A DNA stretch of 64,000 nucleotides from Myxococcota bacterium (GCA_963169045.1 CAUJDF010000044.1:372001-436000); one strand, 5' to 3'. Counted from the stretch's first letter, positions 39,762-48,357 are shown. Notes: generated from the letters alone by a model not told the origin. Made by a program: numbers and translations.

Positions 39762-40832
39762 CTACGCGTCGCGGCCGCGCAGGCGCTCGAGCGCGCGCTG
39801 GTGCTGGCGGGCCTTGTAGAGCGAGTGCCGGTTCTCGCCGGCGTTGTTGGCGAGATCGGTGGCGCGGTCGACGAGCTGGAACTCGACGAGCTCGAAGACG
39901 ACGACGCCGTCCTCGACGCGGTAGTCGGGCACCGACTCGACGAGGTCGTCGACCCGGACGGCCATGTCGACGACGAAGTTGATCATCTTGAAGCCCTTGG
40001 CGCTGAAGACGTTCTCGGGGCCGTGCCCCAGCTCTTCGGCGTCGGCGGGCATCTGTAGCATCGGCACGAGCTTCGACAGGTGCGCGTCGCCCTCGAGGGT
40101 CGCGTGGAAGTCGATCAGGTCGTTCCGCGACTCGCCGGGGATGACGTAGTTGAACGGGAAGAGCTCGGTCGTCATGTAGACGAGCGCGCCGAAGAGGTCG
40201 CCGAGGTCCTCGGTGACGACGCGGAAGCGCAGCTTGTCGTGCACCTCGGCGGCGAGGCTGTCACGCCGGCAGAGCAGCTTCGTGAGGATCGAGTCCCACG
40301 ACTTCCGGCTGGCCGTGAATTCGGCGATCTTCACGCCGCGGGCCTTCATGCCGTCGACGGCGTCGAAGACCCGCGTCTCGATGCGGTGGAAGATCTCGAC
40401 GGCGGCCACCGGCAGGCGCGACAGCAGCTCGCGGCCGGCCACGTGGTGGATGACGTGCATCGCCTTGAGCGCCGTGCACGCCTCGCGCTGCGCCGGCCCG
40501 GCCTGGCTCGCGAGCAGGAAGAGGTGCCGCACGTCGTCGGGCTCGGACACGCCCGGCGAGAGCTTCAGGTCGAAGTTGCGCTCGAGGTACTCCACGGCCT
40601 GTCCGTGGATGTGCCACAGGCGCTCCTCGTCGTCGGGATCGTCGGGGCGGAAGCCGAGGCGCAAGAGCAGCCGGTCGACGTGGTCGAGGTCGCGCATGTT
40701 GAGGCGCCGCCAGTCGATGACCGAGCAGCCGCGGAGCAGCAGGCGCACCTGCTCGACCTCCTGGAGGCCGTAGGGCAGCAGGTGGGCGTCGGCGATGCTC
40801 GCCTGGAAGGAGAGCGTCTGGTCTTCGGCCAT
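39762..40832 (-). CDS. Unknown protein with a region resembling a RelA/SpoT synthetase fold
   Basis: 356 aa, soluble. ATG 40832 has GGAGGGG 8 nt upstream. The segment at about 174-225 (SRKSWDSILTKL ... VHDKLRFRVVTEDLGDLFGAL) follows the order of the Rel synthetase block seen in this window's own Rel protein (RPKHLYSIYQK ... LFDILAFRILV then YEALGLIH). A nucleotidyltransferase-like fold is therefore possible, but the substrate tyrosine loop of Rel is not evident. An N-terminal helical region precedes it. Function not established. Confidence 0.7.
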   Translation of the reverse strand: MAEDQTLSFQASIADAHLLPYGLQEVEQVRLLLRGCSVIDWRRLNMRDLDHVDRLLLRLGFRPDDPDDEERLWHIHGQAVEYLERNFDLKLSPGVSEPDDVRHLFLLASQAGPAQREACTALKAMHVIHHVAGRELLSRLPVAAVEIFHRIETRVFDAVDGMKARGVKIAEFTASRKSWDSILTKLLCRRDSLAAEVHDKLRFRVVTEDLGDLFGALVYMTTELFPFNYVIPGESRNDLIDFHATLEGDAHLSKLVPMLQMPADAEELGHGPENVFSAKGFKMINFVVDMAVRVDDLVESVPDYRVEDGVVVFELVEFQLVDRATDLANNAGENRHSLYKARQHQRALERLRGRDA

Positions 40833-40939
40833 GCGCGGGACCCCTCCGGCGCCGGCGCCGGTCCTTCGGGGGCGGCGCACCTTACGGCATGGCGCGCAGC
40901 AGGGCAAGGCCGGGGTCGCCGGGCGGAGACGCCCGCGTC

Positions 40940-41092
40940 TCAGCGGCGGGCCTTCTCGAGATTGCAGGTGCTGATGAAGAGGGCGGCCGCCGCGGCCAGC
41001 ATCGCCAGGTTCCCGACGACGAGCCCCGCGGTCCCCCCCGCGATGGCCGCCGTCGCCGCGCCTGCCCCGCCGAACAATGCCAGCGCCTTCAT
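40940..41092 (-). CDS. 50-aa hydrophobic membrane protein
   Basis: MKALALFGG start, an Ala/Gly-rich hydrophobic stretch covering most of residues 5-42, one Cys, and a basic tail ending EKARR. ATG 41092 has GGAGGGG 6 nt upstream, the best evidence that it is expressed. Probably one or two inner-membrane helices. A perfect GAGACGC-CC-GCGTCTC palindrome overlaps its stop. No family recognised. Confidence 0.6.
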   Translation of the reverse strand: MKALALFGGAGAATAAIAGGTAGLVVGNLAMLAAAAALFISTCNLEKARR

Positions 41093-41152
41093 CGTCGCCC
41101 CTCCGGCCACATGTAGGTACAAGTAATATTCAGATGACACGACCCCGCCCCC

Positions 41153-41181
41153 TTGTCAATTCTCCGGGGCCACGCCATTTT
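41153..41181 (+). promoter_or_regulatory. Candidate leaderless promoter of the M16 peptidase
   Basis: TTGTCA (41153-41158), 17 nt, CATTTT (41176-41181), 6 nt, ATG 41188. The same bases read TTGACA on the minus strand (41159-41154), a consensus -35 directed toward the 50-aa gene, though the minus -10 at 17 nt (CATCTG) is poor. Confidence 0.45.
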
Positions 41182-41187
41182 CCGGCC

Positions 41188-42477
41188 ATGCACCTGAGGC
41201 CTGCCTTGCGCCGACTCTCCAACGGGCTCACCGCGGTCGCCGTCGAGCGGCCCGGCGCGCTCACCGCCGTCGTGACCGCCGACGTCCGCGTCGGCGCCCG
41301 CTTCGAGTCCCGCGTCGACTCGGGCCTGTCGCACTTCCTCGAACACATGGTGTTCCAGGGCTGCGACGGCTTTCCGACGCCGGAGTCGCTCAACGACGCC
41401 GCCGAGCGCATGGGCACCGCCCTCGACGCCAGCACCGGTCGCGACTCCACGCACTTCGAGCACTGGGTCGATCCGGCGCGGCAGAGCGACGCGGTGCGGC
41501 TGCTCGGCGCGCTGCTGCGGGCGCCCCACTTCCGGTCGATCGAGTCCGAGCGGGCCATCATCCTCGAGGAGGCCCTCGACGAGGTCGACGAGCGCGGCGA
41601 GATCATCGACGCGGAGACGCTCTCGCGGCAGGACCTGTGGGCCGACAACCCGCTCGGGCAGACGGTGATCGGCCTGCGGGACAACCTGCGGCGCTTCTCG
41701 GTCGACGACCTGCGGCGGCACCACGCGCGGCATTACGTGGCCGCCGACATCGTGGTGACGATCGTCGGCCCGCGGCCGGTGGAGGCCTCGCTCGACGACG
41801 TGGAGGCCGCCTTCGCGCAGCAGGCCGAGGGCCCGCGCTGCGAGCCGGTGACGCCGGCGCCGCTGTCCGGCGGGCCGCGCGTGCGCTTCGTGAAGGACAG
41901 CCGCAGCCAGGCCGACGTGCGCCTCGTCTTCCGCACGCCCGGCCACAAACACGCCGACGCCGCCGCGCTGCGCATGGTGAAGACCGCGCTCGACGACGGC
42001 CTCGCCAGCCGGCTGCACCGCCGGCTCGGCGCCGAGCTCGGCCTCGCCTACGACCAGTGGGCGATGTGGGAGCGCTACCCCGACACCGGCGCGTTCGAGA
42101 TCGGGGCGCACGTGAGCCCCGCCAAGGTGCCCACGTTCGTCGAGGCGGCGCAGAAGCTGCTGACCGAGCTGGTGGTCAACCCGCCCGACGACGACGAGAT
42201 GGAGCGCGTCCGCTTCCGCGCACGCTGGGCGCTCACGAGCTGCCTCGAGTCGCCGGACGCCATCGCCTCGCTCGTGGGCACGCCGCGCCTCTACGACGCC
42301 GACCCGCCCGATCTCGAGGAGCACCTGCGCCGCATCGACGCCGTCACCCGCGACGACATGGTGCGGGTCGCCCGCGACTTCCTCGTGCGCGACAAGTACG
42401 TGGCCTGCGTCGTCGGGCCGCTCGGCCGCTCCGAGCGCAACGCCGTCCGCCGCCTCGTGATGGGGTTCGGCCTGTAG
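41188..42477 (+). CDS. M16-family zinc metallopeptidase
   Basis: 429 aa. Inverzincin motif HFLEH (H49, E52, H53) with the downstream glutamate in the IILEEALDEVDE helix; the C-terminal half is the second M16 fold with a substrate-binding arginine/tyrosine region (around LGLAYDQWAMWERY). No signal peptide, so cytoplasmic, or processed otherwise. It is a single active-type subunit of mitochondrial-processing-peptidase/PqqL size; no inactive partner gene lies beside it. Converges on the ATPase gene. Confidence 0.92.
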   Translation: MHLRPALRRLSNGLTAVAVERPGALTAVVTADVRVGARFESRVDSGLSHFLEHMVFQGCDGFPTPESLNDAAERMGTALDASTGRDSTHFEHWVDPARQSDAVRLLGALLRAPHFRSIESERAIILEEALDEVDERGEIIDAETLSRQDLWADNPLGQTVIGLRDNLRRFSVDDLRRHHARHYVAADIVVTIVGPRPVEASLDDVEAAFAQQAEGPRCEPVTPAPLSGGPRVRFVKDSRSQADVRLVFRTPGHKHADAAALRMVKTALDDGLASRLHRRLGAELGLAYDQWAMWERYPDTGAFEIGAHVSPAKVPTFVEAAQKLLTELVVNPPDDDEMERVRFRARWALTSCLESPDAIASLVGTPRLYDADPPDLEEHLRRIDAVTRDDMVRVARDFLVRDKYVACVVGPLGRSERNAVRRLVMGFGL

Positions 42478-42484
42478 CCCGGGC

Positions 42485-43981
42485 TCATTGGGCCCCGCGC
42501 GGGGCGGGGCTGGCCTTCACGGCGCGCATGTCCGCCCAGCGCTTGATGTCCTTGATCTGCTCGGACATCGTCGTGGACAGCGGCACGATGCGGCTCAACG
42601 TCGCGTAGAGATCCGTCGGCGTCAGCGCGCGGCCTTCGTCGAACGCCCGGAAGAGCCCATTGGCGATCACCTGCTCGATCTCGGCCCCGTTGAAGCCCTT
42701 CGTGGCCTTGGCGAGCTGCACCAGGTCGAAGGCGTCCACGTCCTGCCCGCGCCGGCGCAGATGCACGGCGAAGATCTCCGCCCGCTCCGCCTCGACCGGC
42801 AGGTCCACGAAGAAGATTTCGTCGAAGCGGCCCTTGCGCAGCAGCTCCGGCGGCAGGCGGTCGATGGCGTTGGCCGTCGCCGCCACGAACACCTCCTTCG
42901 CCTTCTCCTGCATCCACGTCAGGAAGTTGCTGAAGAGGCGTTGTGCCAGGTTGTTGGCCTCCTCCGCGCCGACCACCGCGGTCTCGATCTCGTCGATCCA
43001 CAGGATGCAGGGGCTGATCTCCTCGGCGGTGTGGATGGCGGCCTCGAGCGTCTCCTCCGGCGTGCCGAGGACGCCCGCGTACACGCGGTTCATGTCCATG
43101 CGCACCATCGGCAGCTGCCAGGCGGCGGCGATCGCCTGCACGCAGATCGACTTGCCGCACCCGCTGATGCCGGTGAGCAGGAGGCCCTTGGGTGCGGCGA
43201 TCCCGAAGCGGGCGGCCTCCGGGGAGAAGAAGCGCTCGCGCTGCTTCAGCCAGTCCTTCAGGTTCGACAGGCCGCCGACGTCCTCGAGCCGGACGCGCGG
43301 CGGGACGTACTCGAGCACCCCCGACTTGCGAATGAGCTGCCGCTTCTCCTCGTGAATCGCCTCGATCGAGACCCGATCGACCGCCTTTCGGCCCAGGAAC
43401 AGCCGCGTAAAGGCCGTGCGCGCCTGGTCCAGGGTCAGACCGAGCGCCGATCGGAAGAGCTCGACCCGGTCTCCGGGCGTCAGGTTGTCCGAGGCGCGCG
43501 GAAAGCTGCTGCGGACCTGCTCGAAGGCGCGCGCGAGCTCCGCCTCATCGGGCAGGGGCGCGTGCTCGACCAGCATCTCCTTGAGCAGATCCGGGGGGAC
43601 GAGCAGACGCGGCTGCACGAGGACGACCGTGCGGTACGTGGACCGGAGCGCCTGATGGACTTCGCGCAGCTTGCGGACGACACGCGGATCGTCCAGGAAC
43701 GGGTGCAGGTCGCAGAAGAGGTAGATCGCCGGCGCGGTGGAGGCGGCGGCGTGGCGCAGCGCCGCCAGCGGCGTCGTCGTGTCGGGCACGGCCACCCCGT
43801 CGAGCGTCAGGCCCGCGGTCGACGACCAGAGGTAGAGCGGCACCGGCTGCGCGAACGTGCGCTTCGCGACGTCGCGGAGGATCGCCTCGACGCGCTCCTC
43901 CTCCCACGACACGACCTGCACGAGCGACACGCGGGCGGCGACGTGCCGGCGCAGGACGTCACCGAACCCCGGCGCGCTCAC
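42485..43981 (-). CDS. AAA+ ATPase of the Ycf46 type
   Basis: 498 aa. The N-terminal half (about 1-215) is a family-specific region without known motifs. The AAA+ module follows (LLLTGISGCGKS Walker A near residue 275, Walker B ILWIDEIE, sensor and arginine-finger region RFDEIFFVDLP). The GCGKS P-loop and N-terminal layout fit Ycf46-like ATPases, known from cyanobacteria and plastids and of poorly defined function. GTG 43981 overlaps the moaDE stop as GTGA. Confidence 0.88.
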   Translation of the reverse strand: MSAPGFGDVLRRHVAARVSLVQVVSWEEERVEAILRDVAKRTFAQPVPLYLWSSTAGLTLDGVAVPDTTTPLAALRHAAASTAPAIYLFCDLHPFLDDPRVVRKLREVHQALRSTYRTVVLVQPRLLVPPDLLKEMLVEHAPLPDEAELARAFEQVRSSFPRASDNLTPGDRVELFRSALGLTLDQARTAFTRLFLGRKAVDRVSIEAIHEEKRQLIRKSGVLEYVPPRVRLEDVGGLSNLKDWLKQRERFFSPEAARFGIAAPKGLLLTGISGCGKSICVQAIAAAWQLPMVRMDMNRVYAGVLGTPEETLEAAIHTAEEISPCILWIDEIETAVVGAEEANNLAQRLFSNFLTWMQEKAKEVFVAATANAIDRLPPELLRKGRFDEIFFVDLPVEAERAEIFAVHLRRRGQDVDAFDLVQLAKATKGFNGAEIEQVIANGLFRAFDEGRALTPTDLYATLSRIVPLSTTMSEQIKDIKRWADMRAVKASPAPRGAQ

Positions 43982-44637
43982 GGCCCGAGCCCAACCCAGA
44001 CCGAGCCGTCGGCGCGGACCTCCTTCTTGAAGATCGGCACGTCCTGCTTCAGACGCTCGATGACGTGACGGCACGCCTCGAAGGCGTCGGCGCGATGCGC
44101 GGCGGCCACGGCGATGATCACCGCCGCCTCCCCGACCGCCAGCACGCCGAGGCGGTGGTGGACGGCGACGCGGGCCGCGGGCCAGCGCGCGATCGTCTCT
44201 TCCCGAATGGATTCGAGGACTTTCAGCGCCATCGACTCGTAGGCCTCGTACTCGAGGCGCACGACGGCGTGCGGGCCGGTGTGGTCGCGGACGGCGCCCG
44301 TGAAGGTGACGAGGCCGCCGCGATCGGGGCCGGCGACGAGCGCCTCGACCGCCCGCGGATCGAGCGGCGCCGTCCAGAGCGCGACCAGCGGCGCGCCGCC
44401 GGCCACCGGCGGAATGAGGGCGAGCACGTCGCCGTCGCCGAGCGGCGCCGCGGCGTCGACGAAGCGCTCGTTCACCGCGAAGCGCACGTGGGGCAGCACG
44501 GCGGCCAGCGCGGGGAAGCGCTCGCCGAGCGCGGCGCGCGCCTCGGCCACGGTCGCGCCGTCGCCGAGGACGAGCGCATCGCGGGAGAGGCCCGCGCGTT
44601 CGCGGGCGGCGCCGAAGAAGAGGACGTCAATGCGCAC
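43978..44637 (-). CDS. MoaD-MoaE fusion (molybdopterin synthase, MoaX-like)
   Basis: 219 aa. Residues 1-81 are a complete MoaD ubiquitin-like domain ending PPVAGG (G80-G81); residues about 85-219 are MoaE, with GLVTFTGAVRDHT, LEYEAYESMA and VHHRLGVLAVGEAAV. Together they convert precursor Z to molybdopterin. In the standard system the MoaD C-terminal glycine must be free to carry sulfur; here it is internal, as in Mycobacterium MoaX, which is cleaved after Gly-Gly. GTG 44637 has GGAGG 4 nt upstream. Confidence 0.92.
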   Translation of the reverse strand: MRIDVLFFGAARERAGLSRDALVLGDGATVAEARAALGERFPALAAVLPHVRFAVNERFVDAAAPLGDGDVLALIPPVAGGAPLVALWTAPLDPRAVEALVAGPDRGGLVTFTGAVRDHTGPHAVVRLEYEAYESMALKVLESIREETIARWPAARVAVHHRLGVLAVGEAAVIIAVAAAHRADAFEACRHVIERLKQDVPIFKKEVRADGSVWVGLGP

Positions 44638-44654
44638 GCAACCTCCGTCGGGGC

Positions 44655-44683
44655 AGCGTATCCTCCGTGCCGCCGCCGGCCAA
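44655..44683 (-). promoter_or_regulatory. Promoter of the moaDE-ATPase operon
   Basis: Minus strand TTGGCC (44683-44678), 17 nt, TACGCT (44660-44655), then about 17 nt to GTG 44637 including GGAGG. The divergent lipoprotein gene may use TTGTCT (44702-44707) with TACACC (44726-44731, 18-nt spacing) on the plus strand. Confidence 0.5.
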
Positions 44684-44760
44684 GCGCGCCCGACGTCGCG
44701 ATTGTCTCGGACCCGGCATCGGACGTACACCGATAGACTCCTCACTTCAGGCGGGCGGAC

Positions 44761-47553
44761 ATGCGAATCGTTGCGGCGGCGATCCTGTGGCTCATCGTGG
44801 TGGGCTGCGCACCCGACGAGGCCACCGATCCGCCGGGCAGCACGCGCCTGCGCCCGGTCGCCGCCGACGCGGCGCCGGACGGGGCCGTGGCGCCACCCGC
44901 CGACGCGGCGAGCGCCGCCGACGCCGCCGCCGACGCCGCCGCGCCGCCCGAAGCCGGCCCCCCCGCGGTGGTGCGTCCGCGAGACTGCGGCGACGCGATC
45001 GTCGGCGTCGTCGGCCCCGCGGGCGGGACCCTGCGCGTCGAGGGCGGCGCCCTCGTCGACGCCGCGATCACCGTGGCGCCCGACACCTTCGATCAGGACG
45101 TCACGCTGCGCATGGCCTGCGCCGAGCCCATCGTGGGCGCGGACCACGTCGCGCTCGGCGCGGCCCTCGCCGTCCTGCCCGACGGCGGCGCCGTCGTCCC
45201 GCGGCGGCCCCTGCGCGTCACCCTCGTGTTCAGCGGCCCCGACCGCCCGGCCGCCGTCGGGGCCAACGAGCTGCGTCTGTTCTGGAAGCCGGCGCGCCAC
45301 GACGGCGTCAGCGAGCCGCCGGTGATCGACGCCGCCATCGACCTGCGCGCGGGCACCTTCGCGTTCACGACGCCCGACCTCGGCACGTTCCAGCTGGGGC
45401 ACCGCCCGGACGCCGGGCAGCCGGTGGACCGGCGGTTCACGTTCCGCGCCATCGGCGGCGTCAGCATGGGGGCGGGCGCGGCGGCCTACCTCGGCGCCCG
45501 GTATTCAGATCACTTCGACTTCGTGCTCCCGCTCGGCGGCGCCAGCGACTGGACGTACTTACTGAACTACATCCGCAATCGGCTCCTCGGCGGCTTCTGC
45601 GCGGGCGAGGCCGTGGGCACGTGGTGCGGCCTGCCGGCCCCCGACCAGCAGTTCGAGCTCGAGGCCGACGCGCGACACTGGCCGTTCTCCGACAGCGGCG
45701 GGCGCTTCGATCGCAGCGAGTACGTGAAGCTGCTGCAGGACCTCTCGTACGCCTACGGCAATCCCCTGCTCTACAACACCGAGAGCGCCTACCGGCCGCC
45801 CGGCTACCCCGTGTCGGAGCTGCGCCGCCCGCCGGCGGAGCGCTGCCTGGCCGAGTGCCGCGGCGACGCCTGCCCGCCCGAGGCCGGGGCCGCGACGTTC
45901 CGGATCTCCGAGGGGTTCTTCGACGGCGAGTACAACCCGCAGGGCCGCCTGCCGGTGATCGCGTTCTGCGACGGCGAGGACGGCGATCCCCCCGGCGTCT
46001 TCGACGAGAGCGTCCCCCACGGCGAGCCGGTCGAGGTGCTGTACGCCGTCGACGTGAACGACAACGGGCGCCGCGACCGGGACGAGCCCATCCTCCGGCA
46101 GACCTCGGAGCCCTTCGACGACGTGGGCTGCGACGGCGTGGCGAGCCGCGACGAGCCCGGCTACGACCCGGTGGCGCGCCCGGACCCGGCCAACGACGAC
46201 TACGACTGGTATCGCAACCCCCTCGGCACGGAGGGCAGCTGGCGCCACGACGACTGCGGCGCGGCGGGCGCCGAGCCGTTCCGCGACGTGGGCCTCGACG
46301 GCGTCCCCGGGACGCCCCAGGCCAGCGACGGCGGCTATGACTTCGGCGAGGGCAACGGGCGCTTCGATCTCAACCCGAACTACGCGCGCTTCCTCGAGCG
46401 CAACCCGGGCACGCTCCTGCGCGCCCTGCCCGCCGCCGGGCGCGAGCGGCTGCGGTTCTGGGTCGACGCCGGCATCCGCGACGTCTTCAACTTCGCGACC
46501 GCCGGCGACCACTTCGTCGGCCAGCTGCAGGCCGCCGGCGAGAACGTCCGCATCTACGACGACCACGCGAAGCTGCTGCCGCCGGACCGCGACCGCGCGG
46601 TGTACTTCCCCGGCGCCGCGCAGCCCGATCCGTTCGGCGAGCGGGGCCGTCACGTCTTCGTGCGCTACGGCGATCCCGAGGCCGACGCCCTCGCGCTCGC
46701 CGAGGGCGACGGCGCCCACGTCGGCACCCCGACCCAGGCGCTCAACCGCTTCATGACCATGCTGGACTGGGTGCTCCGACGCTGGCCCGGCGGCGACTAC
46801 TCGCCCGTGCCCCCGCCGTTCGCGCGCGAGGACCGCGTGGTGTTCTTCGACTCGCCGCGCTTCGGCAAGCGCTATCGCTACGGCATCAGCCTGCCACCCG
46901 GTTACGGACGCCCCGAGAACGCGGCGCGGCGCTACCCGCTGCTGCTCATCCTGCACGGCTATGGCCAGGGTCCCGAGGACCTGCCCATCACCGGCACGCT
47001 GCTCGCCGGGCAGATGGCCGCCGGCGCCTGGCAGAAGGCGATCATCGCGTTTCCAGAAGGATTCTGCGGAGATGCGCGCGTCACACAGTGCAACGACGGC
47101 ATCGACAACGACGGCGACGGCACTGTGGACGCCGGCCGCGACGCGGCGATGCGCACCGCCTGCGACCGGGACGCACAGTGTCGCGGCGACTACCGCTGCC
47201 GGGACGGCTGGTGCTGCCCCGAGGACCTGGCCGAGTGCGGTCCGCCCGACCCGGAGTGCGGCCGGTCGCCCGGCGCGCGCAGCGAGGACGGCGGCTGGTT
47301 GCCGCTGTGCGCCGACGGCGTCGACAACGATCGCGACGGGCAGACCGATCTCGCCGACGAGGGCTGCCTCGACGACGCTGCGCAGGATACGGAGGAGGAC
47401 TGCAAACAGGGCAGCTTCTTCACCACCCACCCTGCCCGCAAGGACGGCGAAGCCGGCGGCCCCGACTTCGAGGGCGCCCTGCTCGACATGCTCGACCACA
47501 TCGACGCGAACTTCCGGACGAAGCGGCCGGAGGTCCTCAGCGTGCCGCGTTGA
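44761..47553 (+). CDS. Lipoprotein esterase with circularly permuted alpha/beta-hydrolase order
   Basis: 930 aa. Signal with lipobox VVGC (Cys16), Asp/Ala linker, then a ZU5-like beta domain (about 78-220: VGPAGGTLRVEGGALVDAAITV). The nucleophile elbow GGVSMGAG (Ser235) comes next, then D574 (GIRDVF) and H602 (YDDH) in the order seen after the nucleophile in the putative esterase family. Only then come the segments that normally precede the nucleophile: RYRYGISLPPGYG, LILHGYGQG (H732), AIIAFPEG, and at the very C-terminus HIDANFRTKRPE. Calcium-type inserts (CNDGIDNDGDG; DNDRDGQTD) lie between. Overlaps the convergent gene by 17 bp. Confidence 0.85.
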   Translation: MRIVAAAILWLIVVGCAPDEATDPPGSTRLRPVAADAAPDGAVAPPADAASAADAAADAAAPPEAGPPAVVRPRDCGDAIVGVVGPAGGTLRVEGGALVDAAITVAPDTFDQDVTLRMACAEPIVGADHVALGAALAVLPDGGAVVPRRPLRVTLVFSGPDRPAAVGANELRLFWKPARHDGVSEPPVIDAAIDLRAGTFAFTTPDLGTFQLGHRPDAGQPVDRRFTFRAIGGVSMGAGAAAYLGARYSDHFDFVLPLGGASDWTYLLNYIRNRLLGGFCAGEAVGTWCGLPAPDQQFELEADARHWPFSDSGGRFDRSEYVKLLQDLSYAYGNPLLYNTESAYRPPGYPVSELRRPPAERCLAECRGDACPPEAGAATFRISEGFFDGEYNPQGRLPVIAFCDGEDGDPPGVFDESVPHGEPVEVLYAVDVNDNGRRDRDEPILRQTSEPFDDVGCDGVASRDEPGYDPVARPDPANDDYDWYRNPLGTEGSWRHDDCGAAGAEPFRDVGLDGVPGTPQASDGGYDFGEGNGRFDLNPNYARFLERNPGTLLRALPAAGRERLRFWVDAGIRDVFNFATAGDHFVGQLQAAGENVRIYDDHAKLLPPDRDRAVYFPGAAQPDPFGERGRHVFVRYGDPEADALALAEGDGAHVGTPTQALNRFMTMLDWVLRRWPGGDYSPVPPPFAREDRVVFFDSPRFGKRYRYGISLPPGYGRPENAARRYPLLLILHGYGQGPEDLPITGTLLAGQMAAGAWQKAIIAFPEGFCGDARVTQCNDGIDNDGDGTVDAGRDAAMRTACDRDAQCRGDYRCRDGWCCPEDLAECGPPDPECGRSPGARSEDGGWLPLCADGVDNDRDGQTDLADEGCLDDAAQDTEEDCKQGSFFTTHPARKDGEAGGPDFEGALLDMLDHIDANFRTKRPEVLSVPR

Positions 47554-47905
47554 CGCGCGCCCAGGCGACGACGACGCGCGCGTCGTCCATCGGGGTCAGG
47601 CGCGCTGCGGGCAGCGGCGCCGCGAAGCCACCCTCCGGCGCCGGCCGCGCGCAGAGGCGCGCCGCCGCCTCGCGGACTTCGACGGGGATCGAGTCGTCGT
47701 CGGCGAGCGCGTTCAGGTGGTGCATGAACGAGGTGCCATAGCCGAGTCTCGGCGAGGCCACGAGCCAGCCCTTGAGCGCCATGCCCGCCGCGCGCCGCGA
47801 GCACACGCGGCCGCGCCCGGCGTTGCCGCCCCTCCACGCCTCTTCGGCGCTTGCCAGCTCCGGGTCGACCTGCGCGAACCAGGCCTCCGGGGTCTCGTCG
47901 GTCAT
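47537..47905 (-). CDS. Small unknown protein, last gene of the lepA-pyr operon
   Basis: 122-aa, soluble, mainly helical, with a conserved-looking core GNAGRGRVCSRRAAGMALKGWL. The helix pairs and RRAAG core recall HEPN-type helical bundles, but I cannot establish this. ATG 47905 overlaps the trmL stop as ATGA. Its last 17 bp overlap the 3' end of the convergent esterase gene. Confidence 0.65.
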   Translation of the reverse strand: MTDETPEAWFAQVDPELASAEEAWRGGNAGRGRVCSRRAAGMALKGWLVASPRLGYGTSFMHHLNALADDDSIPVEVREAAARLCARPAPEGGFAAPLPAARLTPMDDARVVVAWARVNAAR

Positions 47906-48351
47906 GCGGTGGCTCCGAGCTGGCGGCGCGCCTCGAAGAGCGCCACCGCCGCGCACTGCGCCAGATTGAGGCTGCGCACGTGCGGGTTGACGATGGGGAT
48001 GCGCAGCCACGACGCGCGGTGCGCCTCGAGGATCGCCGGCGGCAGGCCCGTCGTCTCGCTGCCGAAGACGAGCAGGTCGTCGGGCGCGTACTCCACGCTC
48101 GTGTAGGACGTCGTCGCCTTCGTCGTGAAGAGCCAGGGGCGCCCGCCGAGCGCCAGGACGGCGTCCCAGTCGGGCACGACGCGCAGCTTGATCCACGGCC
48201 AGTAGTCGAGACCGGCGCGCTTGAGCATGCGGTCCTCGATCTTGAAGCCCAGCGGCTCCACCAGCACCAGCTCCGTGTCGGTGCCCGCGCAGAGCCGGCC
48301 GATGCTGCCGGTATTCTGCGGGATGAGCGGCGAGACGAGGACGACGCGCAC
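47902..48351 (-). CDS. trmL: tRNA (cytidine/uridine-34-2'-O)-methyltransferase
   Basis: 149-aa minimal SPOUT methyltransferase, full length for TrmL. Conserved pieces: SPLIPQNTGSIGRLCAG near the N-terminus, FGSETTGLP, and the knot-forming IPIVNPHVRSLNLAQCAAVALFEA. Methylates the wobble ribose of tRNA-Leu isoacceptors in E. coli. Start is GTG 48351, 6 bp after the upstream lipoprotein stop. Confidence 0.93.
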   Translation of the reverse strand: MRVVLVSPLIPQNTGSIGRLCAGTDTELVLVEPLGFKIEDRMLKRAGLDYWPWIKLRVVPDWDAVLALGGRPWLFTTKATTSYTSVEYAPDDLLVFGSETTGLPPAILEAHRASWLRIPIVNPHVRSLNLAQCAAVALFEARRQLGATA

Positions 48352-48357
48352 GGCGGG

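Noticed and set aside
40926-40941. Palindrome GAGACGC-CC-GCGTCTC at the end of the 50-aa gene as terminator
   Set aside because: Loop of only two bases and no T-run on either side; it could be chance or a protein site, so it is not called a terminator.
42476-42485. AGCCCGGGCT palindrome between the M16 and ATPase genes as terminator
   Set aside because: Ten-base palindrome without a loop or T-run in GC-rich DNA; not distinctive.
44667-46340. Alternative plus-strand frame starting just after a TATCCT box at 44659
   Set aside because: It is out of frame with the lipoprotein gene at 44761, is Arg/Gly-rich, and has no motif. The TATCCT is part of the opposite-strand moaDE promoter region.
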